Origin: Acidisoma cellulosilyticum
GTDB lineage: Bacteria > Pseudomonadota > Alphaproteobacteria > Acetobacterales > Acetobacteraceae
Length of the DNA stretch: 64,000 nt
Reading direction: 5' to 3'
Assembly (NCBI RefSeq): GCF_020621385.1
Contig: NZ_JAESVA010000006.1
Span: forward strand, 213,143-277,142
Numbering within the stretch: position 1 is the stretch's first letter; every line of letters begins with the position of its first letter. Both the position numbers and the translations under genes were made by a program. The notes beneath the pieces were generated by a model that saw only the letters and a list, made by a program, of their open reading frames with translations, did no database searches and was not told where the DNA came from. This document shows, piece by piece, positions 34,815-43,106 of the stretch.

Positions 34815-35846
34815 TCAATGGGCTGAGCTGTGAACGGCGGATTTGCGACGGCGCGCCGCGGCATAGACGGAAAGCGCCACTGCGACGACCAGGATTCCGC
34901 CATTGAACAAGTATTCGACGTAGAAGGCCGCGCCGAGTTGCTGAACGCCCGAAAACGAGAAGGCGAGGATGAGAATAGACAGCAAGGTGCCGCCGACATT
35001 GACCCGCCCCGGACGGATCGAGGTGGCCCCCAGCAGCGAGGCCGCGAAGGCCGGCAGCAGATATTCCGGCCCAACCGAGGGCGTGCCGGAGCGCAGGATC
35101 GCGCCGAGCATGATCCCCGCGAGAGCGCAGAGAAGACCGGAGGAGATGAAAGCGGCATTGACGGCACGGCCGACATTGATACCGGACAGCTCCGCCGCGC
35201 GCGGATTGAAGCCGATGAAATACAGGCTGCGGCCCGCCGGGATACGCTCCAGCACAATCCACAGAATGATGCCGACCAGCAGAACGATAATGGCCGGGAA
35301 AGGGATGCCGAAGATATCGCCGGCGACCGACAGATAGCCTGCGGGCAATTGCAAACCCGAAATCTGCATGCCTTGCGTATACCAGTTCGACAGGCCGTAG
35401 AGGAGCGAGCCGACGCCCATCGTCGCGATGAAGGAATCGATCTTGAACCGCGTCACAAGAAACCCGTTGATCGCACCGACGGCCGCGCCGACGGCGAGCA
35501 CGATGATGGCCGACACCACCCAGGGCAATTGCTGATTGGCCTGCAGACCCACCATCAGGACCTGCGCCAGACCGACATGATAGCCGACCGAGAGATCAAA
35601 CCGTCCCGTGGTCAGCGGCATCATCACGGCCAGGGCGAGCAAGGCGGTGACGGACTGGCTGGTCAGAAGATTGCCGATATTGGACCGGCTCAGATAAGTA
35701 TCGGGGCGCATAAGGCCGAAAACGATCAGGACCAGGACGAAAATCACCGCAAGCCCATAATTGGCGGCAAAATTGACCAGAACCTGTCTCTGCTTGGGCT
35801 GGGGCGCGGCGGTGCCGCGCTTCTCCACTATATCCTGACTGCTCAT
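34815..35846 (-). CDS. CUT2 sugar ABC transporter permease (transporter E)
   Basis: A 343-residue RbsC-like inner-membrane permease with about 28 N-terminal hydrophilic residues, TTGRFDLSVGYHVGLAQ near residue 79 and LGATSIRPGRVNVGG near 272. It follows the ATPase after 30 bases. The FDLSVGYH variant where the family normally has IDLSVGS suggests an outlying branch of CUT2 permeases. Confidence 0.92.
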   Translation of the reverse strand: MSSQDIVEKRGTAAPQPKQRQVLVNFAANYGLAVIFVLVLIVFGLMRPDTYLSRSNIGNLLTSQSVTALLALAVMMPLTTGRFDLSVGYHVGLAQVLMVGLQANQQLPWVVSAIIVLAVGAAVGAINGFLVTRFKIDSFIATMGVGSLLYGLSNWYTQGMQISGLQLPAGYLSVAGDIFGIPFPAIIVLLVGIILWIVLERIPAGRSLYFIGFNPRAAELSGINVGRAVNAAFISSGLLCALAGIMLGAILRSGTPSVGPEYLLPAFAASLLGATSIRPGRVNVGGTLLSILILAFSFSGVQQLGAAFYVEYLFNGGILVVAVALSVYAAARRRKSAVHSSAH

Positions 35847-35876
35847 GGCGCCTTCCTCGGCTTGAATAGCATAGAG

Positions 35877-37391
35877 CTAAATTGAGACGGCATGCCGACC
35901 GCCTTGCGACGAATGGGAAACAAGCTGGTCGAGCGTCAGCTCGGGCCCAGCGAGTTCGGAGATTTGGCGGCCGCGACTGACGATGATCGCGCGATCGCAG
36001 AGTGCCGCGACCTCCTCCAGGTCCGTTGATATGACAAGCATAGTCCGACCGCCGGCGGCATAACCCCGCAGGATCTTATGGATCGCAAGCTTGGCACCGA
36101 TATCGACGCCGGAAGTGGGCTCTTCCAGAATGACCAGATCGCCCTGATCATTCAGCCAGCGTGCGAGGCAGGTCTTCTGCTGATTGCCGCCGGACAGCCA
36201 GTCGATCAGGCTCGCTTCTCTGCGCGGCCTGACGTCGAAACGGTCGATGATCTGGCGTGCTTCCTCCCGCTCCCGCGCGGGGGACGTCCAGCGCCACATC
36301 GAGCCGCCGCGGATACGCGGATTGACGAAGATATTCTCGACCAGATTCATGCCGGCAAAGGCACTCTCGGCGGAACGGTCTCCGGCCAGCAGGCGAATGC
36401 CAAATTCGATCGAATCTCCGATCGACCGTTTCTGCGGCAAGGGTTTGCCGTTCAGGATGATCACGCCGGAGGTGATCGGTAGGGCGCCGAAAATGGCCCT
36501 GCCGATGGCTTCCTGGCCGCCGCCGCGCAGGCCGACCAGGCCAAGGATTTCTCCCGCCTGGGCTTCGAAACTGACCGGACCGCGACCGCCGATGGTCAGA
36601 TCCCTGACCTCCAGCACGGCGCTGCCGCGCGTCTCCGCGCGGGGGTCCGCGCCGGACAGCTTCACCGGCGGCCGGCCCAGCATATGTTCAATCAAACCGT
36701 CGCCGGTCGCGCCGGCCATCGGCTCGGTCACGATATGACGACCGTTGCGGAAGACCGTGACCCGGTCAGCGAGACCGAAAAGCTCGTTCAACCTGTGCGA
36801 GACATAGATCATGCTCGTCCCGAGGCTGCGCAGCCTGCGCATCGCCTTGAAAAGCTGTACTGAATCGGCCTCGGGCAAAGCCGCCGTCGGCTCGTCGAGG
36901 ACGAGCACCTTCGGTGCAAGCGCCAAGGTGCGGACGATGGCAAGGATTGCCTTTTCCGGCGCCGTGAGGGTGGAAACCAGCCGGTCGGGATCGAGCGGCG
37001 CGATTTCCATCGCCTCGTAAATCTTGACCGCCTGGGCTTTCACGGCAGACCAGTCGATCAGCCCGCGACGCCGGGGATAGCCCATGCCGAAGGCGATGTT
37101 CTCGCCCACGCTCAGTTCCTCGGCGAAGGCCGGATCCTGATGCACAAAGGCGATCGACAGACTATCCGTTCGCGGATCGACGACCTGCCCGTCGAGCGTG
37201 ATCTCGCCCCCGTCACAGGCGTAGACGCCCGCCAGAATTTTAATGAAAGTTGATTTGCCTGCACCATTCTCACCGATCAGCGCATGGATCTCTCCCTTCT
37301 CCAGCGAGAAATCCACATGATCGAGCGCAAGCGATCCGTAAAAGCGCTTGGTCAGATTACGGATCGTTAGAATATTCTCAGCCTTGGACAT
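35877..37391 (-). CDS. CUT2 sugar ABC transporter ATPase, two domains (transporter E)
   Basis: A 504-residue RbsA-type ATPase. Domain 1: Walker A GENGAGKST near residue 40 and VLVLDEPTAALPE, with a degenerate signature (LTAPEKAIL). Domain 2: LSGGNQQKTCLARWL and LVILEEPTSGVD, where the first Walker B Asp is Glu. The ATG at 37391 is chosen over the adjacent TTG at 37394. A strong hairpin separates it from the binding-protein gene. It powers permease E. Confidence 0.93.
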   Translation of the reverse strand: MSKAENILTIRNLTKRFYGSLALDHVDFSLEKGEIHALIGENGAGKSTFIKILAGVYACDGGEITLDGQVVDPRTDSLSIAFVHQDPAFAEELSVGENIAFGMGYPRRRGLIDWSAVKAQAVKIYEAMEIAPLDPDRLVSTLTAPEKAILAIVRTLALAPKVLVLDEPTAALPEADSVQLFKAMRRLRSLGTSMIYVSHRLNELFGLADRVTVFRNGRHIVTEPMAGATGDGLIEHMLGRPPVKLSGADPRAETRGSAVLEVRDLTIGGRGPVSFEAQAGEILGLVGLRGGGQEAIGRAIFGALPITSGVIILNGKPLPQKRSIGDSIEFGIRLLAGDRSAESAFAGMNLVENIFVNPRIRGGSMWRWTSPAREREEARQIIDRFDVRPRREASLIDWLSGGNQQKTCLARWLNDQGDLVILEEPTSGVDIGAKLAIHKILRGYAAGGRTMLVISTDLEEVAALCDRAIIVSRGRQISELAGPELTLDQLVSHSSQGGRHAVSI

Positions 37392-37416
37392 CAATATTTT
37401 CCCGCGCGCTTCGGAT

Positions 37417-37451
37417 GCGCCGCGCCCCAGGAAAACCCTGCGGCGCGGCGC
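37417..37451 (-). terminator. Strong hairpin between binding-protein E and ATPase E genes
   Basis: GCGCCGCGCC (37417-37426) and GGCGCGGCGC (37442-37451) are perfect complements; counting flanking pairs and one G-U the stem reaches about 13 bp with a 15-nt loop. It starts 6 bases after the binding-protein stop. As in malE-type operons it may protect or partially terminate the transcript so that binding protein is made in excess. Confidence 0.65.
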
Positions 37452-37457
37452 GTCACA

Positions 37458-38636
37458 TCAGGAACCCGAACAATCCTTCGTTTCGCCGAGCCAGATATTC
37501 TGATAATGGCAGGCGAAGTGATTGGACGGGATGAACTCGTCTTTCTTGCCGCCTTCCTGATCCGCATTCGCCTTGGTCACGAGATAGGTCGGCTGAATGA
37601 AGTGAGATGGTTCCTTGCCGGCCATGGCCTGAATAACGGCATCGATCGCCTGGAAACCGAACAGCGTGCTCGGCTCGGGCACTGTGGCCACCTCGTAATC
37701 GCCCTTGCGGATCAGATCATAGGCGGAGGGAGGGCCGTCGGACCCGACGAGCTTGATGTCGGTCGGCGCGATATTGGACGCACGCAAGGCCGCCGCGACA
37801 TAGGGGTAGAAATTGTCGCAGCAGGTCGTTCCCCACCAATGATGGCCGTCATTGGCCAGAAGGCCGGAAATCACGGTCGGAATCCGCTGCGTCTGATCGG
37901 CGATCGGAATATTCTGCATGCCGAGGAATTTGCAGCCGGCGCAATTCTGGATCGGGGTTGTCGCCGCTTCGGCCTTGAAGCGGGCGATCGCAAAGCTATT
38001 GTCCAGGAAATGAACGACCTGCGCCGTACCTTTTGATTCCGCCAGCACATAGGCTGCCTGGGTTTCGCCGATCTCGGCCGGATTGGATGTTATATTGTCG
38101 TAAAGGTTAAGCTCCGGGTCGGGTCCGGGAAAAGCGGCGGCATGGATGCCGACCACCGGAATGCCGGCAGCGACGGCCTGCGCGATCGGACCCTGCAAAG
38201 CACTGGCATCGGCAGAGGTGATGATCGCATCGGGATGTACGGCGACCGCCTGCTGCATCGCCTGCAGCGTGCTGGTCACGGCACCGCGCCCGTTCAGGAT
38301 ATCGACCTGCCAACCCAGGATCTTGGCGGCCTCAACGACACCGCGACCCCAATTGACGAAAGAGACATAGGACTGATCGGCCGAGACATAGATGATGTGC
38401 TTGACGCCCTTCGGCGCCTGTTCCCCTGACGTCGGCCCAAGCCAGTCGGTCTGCGGCTTCGTGCGTTCCGCGACGATGCTGCTGGCTTGATCCGTCGTCA
38501 GGCTTTTATCGATGGTGGGGGCCGCCCAGGCGGGAAAGGGCTTCGCCTGGGTCGCGCTCCAGGCGGTCGGCGCGCTCGCGAGGGCGCCCAGCAATGCGGC
38601 GCTAGCCGCGGCGAGAGACAATACTCGAAGACGCAT
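37458..38636 (-). CDS. Periplasmic sugar-binding protein, cysteine-rich (transporter E)
   Basis: A 392-residue type I binding protein, longer than most RbsB relatives. A Sec signal peptide ends near residue 27 (TAWSAT). The mature part has HIIYVSADQSYVSFVNWG and DAIITSADASALQG. It contains several cysteines (NCAGCKF; TTCCDNF; FACHYQ; KDCSG), enough for two or more disulfides, which is unusual for CUT2 binding proteins. First gene of the operon SBP-ATPase-permease-dehydrogenase-GntR-lactonase. Ligand unknown. Confidence 0.9.
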   Translation of the reverse strand: MRLRVLSLAAASAALLGALASAPTAWSATQAKPFPAWAAPTIDKSLTTDQASSIVAERTKPQTDWLGPTSGEQAPKGVKHIIYVSADQSYVSFVNWGRGVVEAAKILGWQVDILNGRGAVTSTLQAMQQAVAVHPDAIITSADASALQGPIAQAVAAGIPVVGIHAAAFPGPDPELNLYDNITSNPAEIGETQAAYVLAESKGTAQVVHFLDNSFAIARFKAEAATTPIQNCAGCKFLGMQNIPIADQTQRIPTVISGLLANDGHHWWGTTCCDNFYPYVAAALRASNIAPTDIKLVGSDGPPSAYDLIRKGDYEVATVPEPSTLFGFQAIDAVIQAMAGKEPSHFIQPTYLVTKANADQEGGKKDEFIPSNHFACHYQNIWLGETKDCSGS

Positions 38637-38672
38637 TTGGCTTGTTCCTCCCTGCTTTTGTTATTCCGATTG

Positions 38673-38700
38673 GTATGACAGGTTGACGATCATCCTGTCA
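38673..38700. promoter_or_regulatory. Candidate operator upstream of transporter E
   Basis: TGACAGG at 38676-38682 and CCTGTCA at 38694-38700 are an inverted repeat with an 11-nt spacer (one helical turn), 40-64 bases from the binding-protein ATG. The left side is part of TGGTATGACAGG (38671-38682), which contains a GT-N3-AC core for FadR-type GntR proteins. GntR-4 in the same operon is the likely binder. Confidence 0.45.
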
Positions 38701-38956
38701 AACGATTCTAAATGTCGACGAAAGACTGCCGCGCCTGACCGCAGACAAGACGACGCGCTCATCCGGGCAAGCCCGGATCGGCATCGTTCAATGGTCGGAT
38801 AATTTGGCCGGACAGCGGTGCGATTGTCTCGGCAACCGGCCCGGTCGTCAGCAGGAACGGGGCAAGGTGTTGCGAGCGATATCAAGCATGCGACACCTAA
38901 ACGTCGCCGCTACCTTGCTCTGTCAACACTATCGGCGCTGCTTAGAGGCTGTCCAA

Positions 38957-39174
38957 TTTTAATAGATAATTCGTCATCCGCGCACTTGTTGCGCGGACCT
39001 GACGTTAAAGTCCCCCAGGTTTAGGTGAAAACGCCCCAAAATCCGTCGCCCGCGGCCTGTCCGGCCGAGCCTCGTGCCGCGGGTCTACCCGTTCCGGCGC
39101 CCAGACGCCGATGTGGCGCCCTGGCGGGTAGGTCCGCGGCACGAGGCCGCGGATGACGAATTTATCTATTAAAA
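38957..39174. repeat. 218-bp palindromic repeat element with 26-bp terminal inverted repeats
   Basis: The ends TTTTAATAGATAATTCGTCA (start of the arm 38957-38982) and the arm 39148-39174 are inverted copies differing by one inserted base. Inside, 39069-39091 (GCCTCGTGCCGCGG...) and 39125-39147 form a second inverted pair of 23 bp with two mismatches, and short hairpins lie within each end (CCGCGCACTTGTTGCGCGG; CCGCGGCACGAGGCCGCGG). One minus-strand frame encodes VIRGLVPRTYPPGR, the type of peptide often mis-annotated from alphaproteobacterial palindromic repeats. A small non-autonomous mobile element (MITE/REP-like) is likely. Confidence 0.7.
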
Positions 39175-39218
39175 CCTGCCAAACTCTTGCGGCGCCCAGA
39201 CGGCCGCGTGCTGACCGG

Positions 39219-39875
39219 CTAACCCACCGAGATTCGCAGAATTTTGATCGCCGCCGCCGCCGCGCCGAACCCGTTGTCGATATTGACGGCCAAAACCCCA
39301 GGGGCGCAGCTCGCCAGGGCAGAGTGCAAAGCAACCTGGCCCTGCGCGGCGACGCCATAGCCGACGGAGGTCGGCAAGGCGATCACCGGCGCCTCCACCA
39401 GTCCCGCCACGACACTGAACAGGGCGCCTTCCATCCCGGCCGCCACAAGCAAGACCCGCGCGGCGCGAAGCTCCTCCAGCCGCGCCATCAGCCGCCATAG
39501 GCCAGCGACCCCGACATCGACGATCATCGGTGCCGCATAGCCGTGAAAGCCCAAGGTCCGCGCGGCCTCGGTCGCCGCGCCCAGGTCAGACGTTCCGGCC
39601 GCGACGATCAGCGTCCCTGGCTTCGCCGCGCCATCCGGCGCAGCCGCGCCCAGGATGGCGGTGGCAGAGACAGGATCGAAATCGAGATCGGCACGGCAGG
39701 GATCAGGAAGGTCGCGGAACTGGTCAAGACGGAGCCTGGTCAATAGCAGACGGCGCCCTTCGGCCCTGGCCCGGTCCAGGATCGCGGCAATCTGCGCCGC
39801 GCTTTTGCTGCCGCAGAGCACGGCCTCCGCCACGCCGGTGCGGCGCTCGCGCTCCCAGTCCATGACGAAGCTCAT
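39219..39875 (-). CDS. larB: Nickel-pincer cofactor biosynthesis protein LarB
   Basis: A 218-residue LarB (AIR-carboxylase-like) protein. Family-diagnostic C-terminal motifs GMEGALFSVVAGLV, LPTSVGYG and VNIDNGFGA are all present. LarB carboxylates and hydrolyses nicotinic acid adenine dinucleotide to pyridinium-3,5-dicarboxylate mononucleotide, the first step to the nickel-pincer nucleotide. ATG overlaps the larE stop. Last gene of the lar operon. Confidence 0.94.
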   Translation of the reverse strand: MSFVMDWERERRTGVAEAVLCGSKSAAQIAAILDRARAEGRRLLLTRLRLDQFRDLPDPCRADLDFDPVSATAILGAAAPDGAAKPGTLIVAAGTSDLGAATEAARTLGFHGYAAPMIVDVGVAGLWRLMARLEELRAARVLLVAAGMEGALFSVVAGLVEAPVIALPTSVGYGVAAQGQVALHSALASCAPGVLAVNIDNGFGAAAAAIKILRISVG

Positions 39876-40624
39876 GACGCGCCGTGCAGGAAGGCGGCAC
39901 CGCGCCGATAGGGCCGCACACCCAGAAAGATGCGGCCCTCAGCCGCGCACAGCGCCCGCGCCGCGGTCTCATCCAAGCCGGGCGCCGCTTCGATCATCAC
40001 GCCGGCATGGGTGATGCGGCAGCGGATATCGGCGCCCGCCGGCAAAGCCGCGCTGAGAAGGCCTTCCATGCGGTCGATGAAGGCAAGGTCATCGGCCTGG
40101 ATCGCGATCCCCGTTTCCACGCGGCTCGCCAGACAAGGCTGGGCGGGCAGTTCCGCCAGGTCCGACAGGCCGAAGGCGCGCGCCAAAGCCCGCACGGCTG
40201 GCTTATCCATGCCGGCCAGGACAAAGGGATGCACCACGCCATGCTCGGCAGCCGCGGTCAGACCCGGCCGATAGTCTGAGAGATCGTCGAGATTGGCACC
40301 GGACGCGATCAGCATATCCGTCACCGCCGCGATACGGGCGTAAAGATTGGTCTTGCAGAAATAGCAGCGGTTCACCGGGTTCGCGCGATAGCGAGGATCG
40401 TCGAACTCCCCCGCGCCGGTCACAATCAACCGCCATCCGTCGCGCGCCGCATGGGCGCGCACGCGGGCCGTCGCATGGTCCGGCACCGCGGGCGAGACGG
40501 CATGCACCATGGTGACATCGGCCAGACGCCGATGCGCAGCATGAGCCAGCGTCATGCTGTCGACACCGCCGCTGACCGCCACGGCAAGGCGTGTATAGGT
40601 ACCCAGGACCTGGTCCAGCATCAT
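39872..40624 (-). CDS. larE: Pyridinium dicarboxylate sulfurtransferase LarE
   Basis: A 250-residue PP-loop ATPase with SGGVDS at 18-23, NRCYFCKTNLY at 85-95 and PCLASR at 163-168. It adenylates the LarB product and installs sulfur. Three cysteines (87, 90, 164) are placed as in LarE types reported to carry a [4Fe-4S] cluster; the single-Cys Lactobacillus enzyme instead sacrifices its Cys, which corresponds to Cys164 here. Overlaps larC and larB by 4 bases each. Confidence 0.94.
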   Translation of the reverse strand: MMLDQVLGTYTRLAVAVSGGVDSMTLAHAAHRRLADVTMVHAVSPAVPDHATARVRAHAARDGWRLIVTGAGEFDDPRYRANPVNRCYFCKTNLYARIAAVTDMLIASGANLDDLSDYRPGLTAAAEHGVVHPFVLAGMDKPAVRALARAFGLSDLAELPAQPCLASRVETGIAIQADDLAFIDRMEGLLSAALPAGADIRCRITHAGVMIEAAPGLDETAARALCAAEGRIFLGVRPYRRGAAFLHGAS

Positions 40625-41796
40625 CCCTCCTCCGCGCGGCGCTTGGCCGCCCGTCGCGCTTCCAGACTGGCGCCAAGCATTAGATCGTCGCTCTCCGCCT
40701 TGCGGCTGCTGCCTGTCCCCCGCGTTGCGATCTTGATCCGCACCCCGTCCGAAGTCTCCGCCCGGCGGGGCAGAATAGCGCGCCGCTCCATATGCCAGCG
40801 CAGGCCGATGGTAGACGTCTCGGCAAAGCAGGCCTCGGCCACGGCCGCCTGATCCTCGGCGCGCAGCATGAGCCGGAACACATGCACCACGCGCCCCTTC
40901 TTGCCGAAGGCCGTGCTGATGACGAGGTCCCGCACCGTGTCGCGCGCCCGCAGGCGGTCCGCCGCGATGCCGATTTCCTCTCCGGTCATGTCATCGATAT
41001 CGAAACTGAGAACCAGAATGTCTTCGGCGCCACCGGAATCCGAGGTCTCGAAGACCGTCGCCCGCAGGACATTCGGCAAGTCTGACAATTCCCGCGTGCC
41101 GGCGCCGGTACCGCTGGCGCGCAGCCGGCCCGCGACGCCGGAGAGCTTGACCCCAGAGATTGGGTCCCCGGAGACCGACACCAGATGACGCAGAATGGCC
41201 GCCCCGGTGGGGGTAACCCGCTCGCCGCTGACACCGTCATCGCGCCAGGCGAAGCCGGTCAGCAGCCGCATGGTGGCGGGCGCCGGTACCGGAAGCAGGC
41301 CATGGGCCGTCCGCACCATCCCGCCCCCGCGCGGCAGGTCGGATACCGCCCAATCCACCCCCGGCAGTGCGGCGGCAATGCTGCCGGCGGCCACGACGTC
41401 CATCAAAGAATCCCAGTCCCCGATTTCATGGAAATGGACATCCTCGACCGCCGTGCCATGGATGGCGGCCTCGCTTTCCGCTAGCAGGCGAAGGATGGCG
41501 ATCGCCTGGACCGCGGTACCGGGGGATAAAGCTGCGGCCTCGATCCGCGCCACCATAGCGGCGAAATGCGCCGCATGATGGTGATGTCCAGGCTCAGCCA
41601 GGCCAAAGCGCAGGCACCGCAAACCGCCGCTCATGCCGGGTTCCAGTCGCGGCACGCCCGCGCCCTCGGGCAATACGGCCGCCGCATCCGCCAGCACGCG
41701 CTCGCGCAGCGCGGGCAGGGCGTCGACCATCGCGGACACGAACATATCGCCGGCAATGCCGCCAACGGCATCAAGCATGATCGCCGTTTTGGTCAA
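40621..41796 (-). CDS. larC: Nickel insertion protein LarC
   Basis: A 391-residue LarC, which inserts nickel into the pincer cofactor using CTP. Motifs are DAVGGIAGDMFVSAMVD at the N-terminus, a His-rich PGHHHHAAH near residue 68, VHFHEIGDWDSLMDVV near 120 and FDIDDMTGEEIG near 271. The start is taken as TTG at 41796, overlapping the larA TGA (TTGA); an internal ATG at 41778 would remove six residues. Here larC is one continuous frame, unlike the Lactobacillus larC1/larC2 pair that needs a programmed frameshift. Confidence 0.9.
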   Translation of the reverse strand: MTKTAIMLDAVGGIAGDMFVSAMVDALPALRERVLADAAAVLPEGAGVPRLEPGMSGGLRCLRFGLAEPGHHHHAAHFAAMVARIEAAALSPGTAVQAIAILRLLAESEAAIHGTAVEDVHFHEIGDWDSLMDVVAAGSIAAALPGVDWAVSDLPRGGGMVRTAHGLLPVPAPATMRLLTGFAWRDDGVSGERVTPTGAAILRHLVSVSGDPISGVKLSGVAGRLRASGTGAGTRELSDLPNVLRATVFETSDSGGAEDILVLSFDIDDMTGEEIGIAADRLRARDTVRDLVISTAFGKKGRVVHVFRLMLRAEDQAAVAEACFAETSTIGLRWHMERRAILPRRAETSDGVRIKIATRGTGSSRKAESDDLMLGASLEARRAAKRRAEEG

Positions 41797-43106
41797 GCTG
41801 CGATATCCCCGGCCGTCGGCACATAAACCGGCACGACATAGGGGCCTTCCGGAATGAAGGCGACATGCGGATCCCCGTGCCGGGCGATACTGGCGGTAAT
41901 GGAGGCCAGGATATCGGCGGAGATGGTCACGCAGGTGATGCGCCGCTCCTCGTCCGTCAGGCCCGTGGTATAAAGCTCGACAAGGCCAAGCCGGGTCGCC
42001 TTCAACTGCATCTCCGTCTGCCATTCGTCGATTTCGGCGAGCGACTTGGCGGTCAGCGTGGCCAGGAACCGATCCGGCCCCAGTTCCGCCAGGCGGTCCT
42101 GCGCCTCCCGGAATTCGGGTGATCCGAACCCTTCGGAACATTGGGAGGCGATGATCAGCGTGCCGCCGGGTGCCAGGATATCAAGCGGCGTCACCATGCC
42201 TTTGATGGTCTGGTAATAGGTCTTGTCGAGCGGATAGCCGGCGGAAGACGTCACCACCGTCTTGAACCGCCGCGGCACCGCAATCCTCGTCACGCCGGAA
42301 ATGAAATCCACCGCCGCCAGATGGCTCGCGATGATTTCCCCGAAGGTCACATGGACCAGATCACGCTCTTCATCGATGACGGTATTGAGGGCGTAGACAT
42401 CCCCAAGACGGCGAATGATCTCCAACTGCTCCTCATGCAGCGGATTGCCGACAAGGTTGCATTGCACGGCGAGAGGATCTTCCATGAAGCGCGCGGAATG
42501 GAAGGTGCGGATGGTCGTATGATGCGCGACGCCCGGCGCCACCACCTTCCGGCCGCCGGACCAGCCGGCCATGAAATGCGGCTCCACCAGGCCGGTCGCG
42601 ATCCGCAGATCGGCTTCCGCGAAGCGGCGATCGATGCCGATCGGGGTGCCGCGCGTCGCTGTGTTGCCAAGGTCGAGATGCGCGGCGTCGTCCCGGGCGA
42701 AGTGATTCTCGACCCGCACATGATCCAGAACCCAGCGATCGCCGACCAGCTCCTCCAGCTCAGCGCCTTCGTTCGGACGATGCAACCCGGTCGCGACCAG
42801 GACAGTGATATTGGCAAGGGGGATGCCCGCGGCCAGCATGATCTCGATCATCGGTCTCAGGAACAGGGCGTTCGGCACCGGGCGCGTGATATCGCAAATC
42901 AGAATGCAGGCGCTGCGCTGGCCTTTCGCCAGATCGCGCAGCGAGGGTGACGCGATGGGCGCGTCCAATGCAGCGCGGATGGCGCCGGCACCGTCGGCCA
43001 GTTTCGGCAGCACCGCCTTGCGGACGATCGTAGGCAAGCAGCCTTCCGGCAGCGTTACGGTCAGCTGCCCCCGTCCGAAGGACAGATCGATCTTGTCTTG
43101 CGACAT
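41793..43106 (-). CDS. larA: Nickel-pincer-dependent 2-hydroxyacid racemase/epimerase LarA
   Basis: A 437-residue LarA-superfamily enzyme. Active-site residues can be aligned by spacing to Lactobacillus LarA: His109 (VATGLHRP), His177 and Lys187 (VEPHFMAGWSGGRKVVAPG) and His203 (FHSAR), matching His108, His174, Lys184 and His200. The Lys tethers the cofactor, one His binds nickel and two act as general acid/base. The superfamily includes lactate, malate and other hydroxyacid racemases and sugar-acid epimerases, so lactate is not certain. First gene of larA-C-E-B; divergent from the AcoR-like regulator. Confidence 0.92.
   Translation of the reverse strand: MSQDKIDLSFGRGQLTVTLPEGCLPTIVRKAVLPKLADGAGAIRAALDAPIASPSLRDLAKGQRSACILICDITRPVPNALFLRPMIEIMLAAGIPLANITVLVATGLHRPNEGAELEELVGDRWVLDHVRVENHFARDDAAHLDLGNTATRGTPIGIDRRFAEADLRIATGLVEPHFMAGWSGGRKVVAPGVAHHTTIRTFHSARFMEDPLAVQCNLVGNPLHEEQLEIIRRLGDVYALNTVIDEERDLVHVTFGEIIASHLAAVDFISGVTRIAVPRRFKTVVTSSAGYPLDKTYYQTIKGMVTPLDILAPGGTLIIASQCSEGFGSPEFREAQDRLAELGPDRFLATLTAKSLAEIDEWQTEMQLKATRLGLVELYTTGLTDEERRITCVTISADILASITASIARHGDPHVAFIPEGPYVVPVYVPTAGDIAA

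Larger units (their letters stand above)
38637..39218. other. 582-base intergenic region between transporter E and the lar operon
   Basis: No credible gene is seen here. It holds the upstream region of transporter E, a short perfect hairpin ATCCGGGCAAGCCCGGAT at 38761-38778, and a palindromic repeat element at 38957-39174. A minus-strand reading frame crossing 39005-39358 is just the translated repeat joined to antisense of larB. Confidence 0.7.

Noticed and set aside
39005..39358. 117-codon minus-strand frame with VIRGLVPRTYPP-type text
   Set aside because: It is the translation of the palindromic repeat joined to antisense of larB; no ribosome site and no family similarity.
40621..42141. 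Longer larC starting inside larA
   Set aside because: The extra N-terminal 115 residues are an out-of-frame reading of larA; family start and the TTGA overlap place the true start at 41796.
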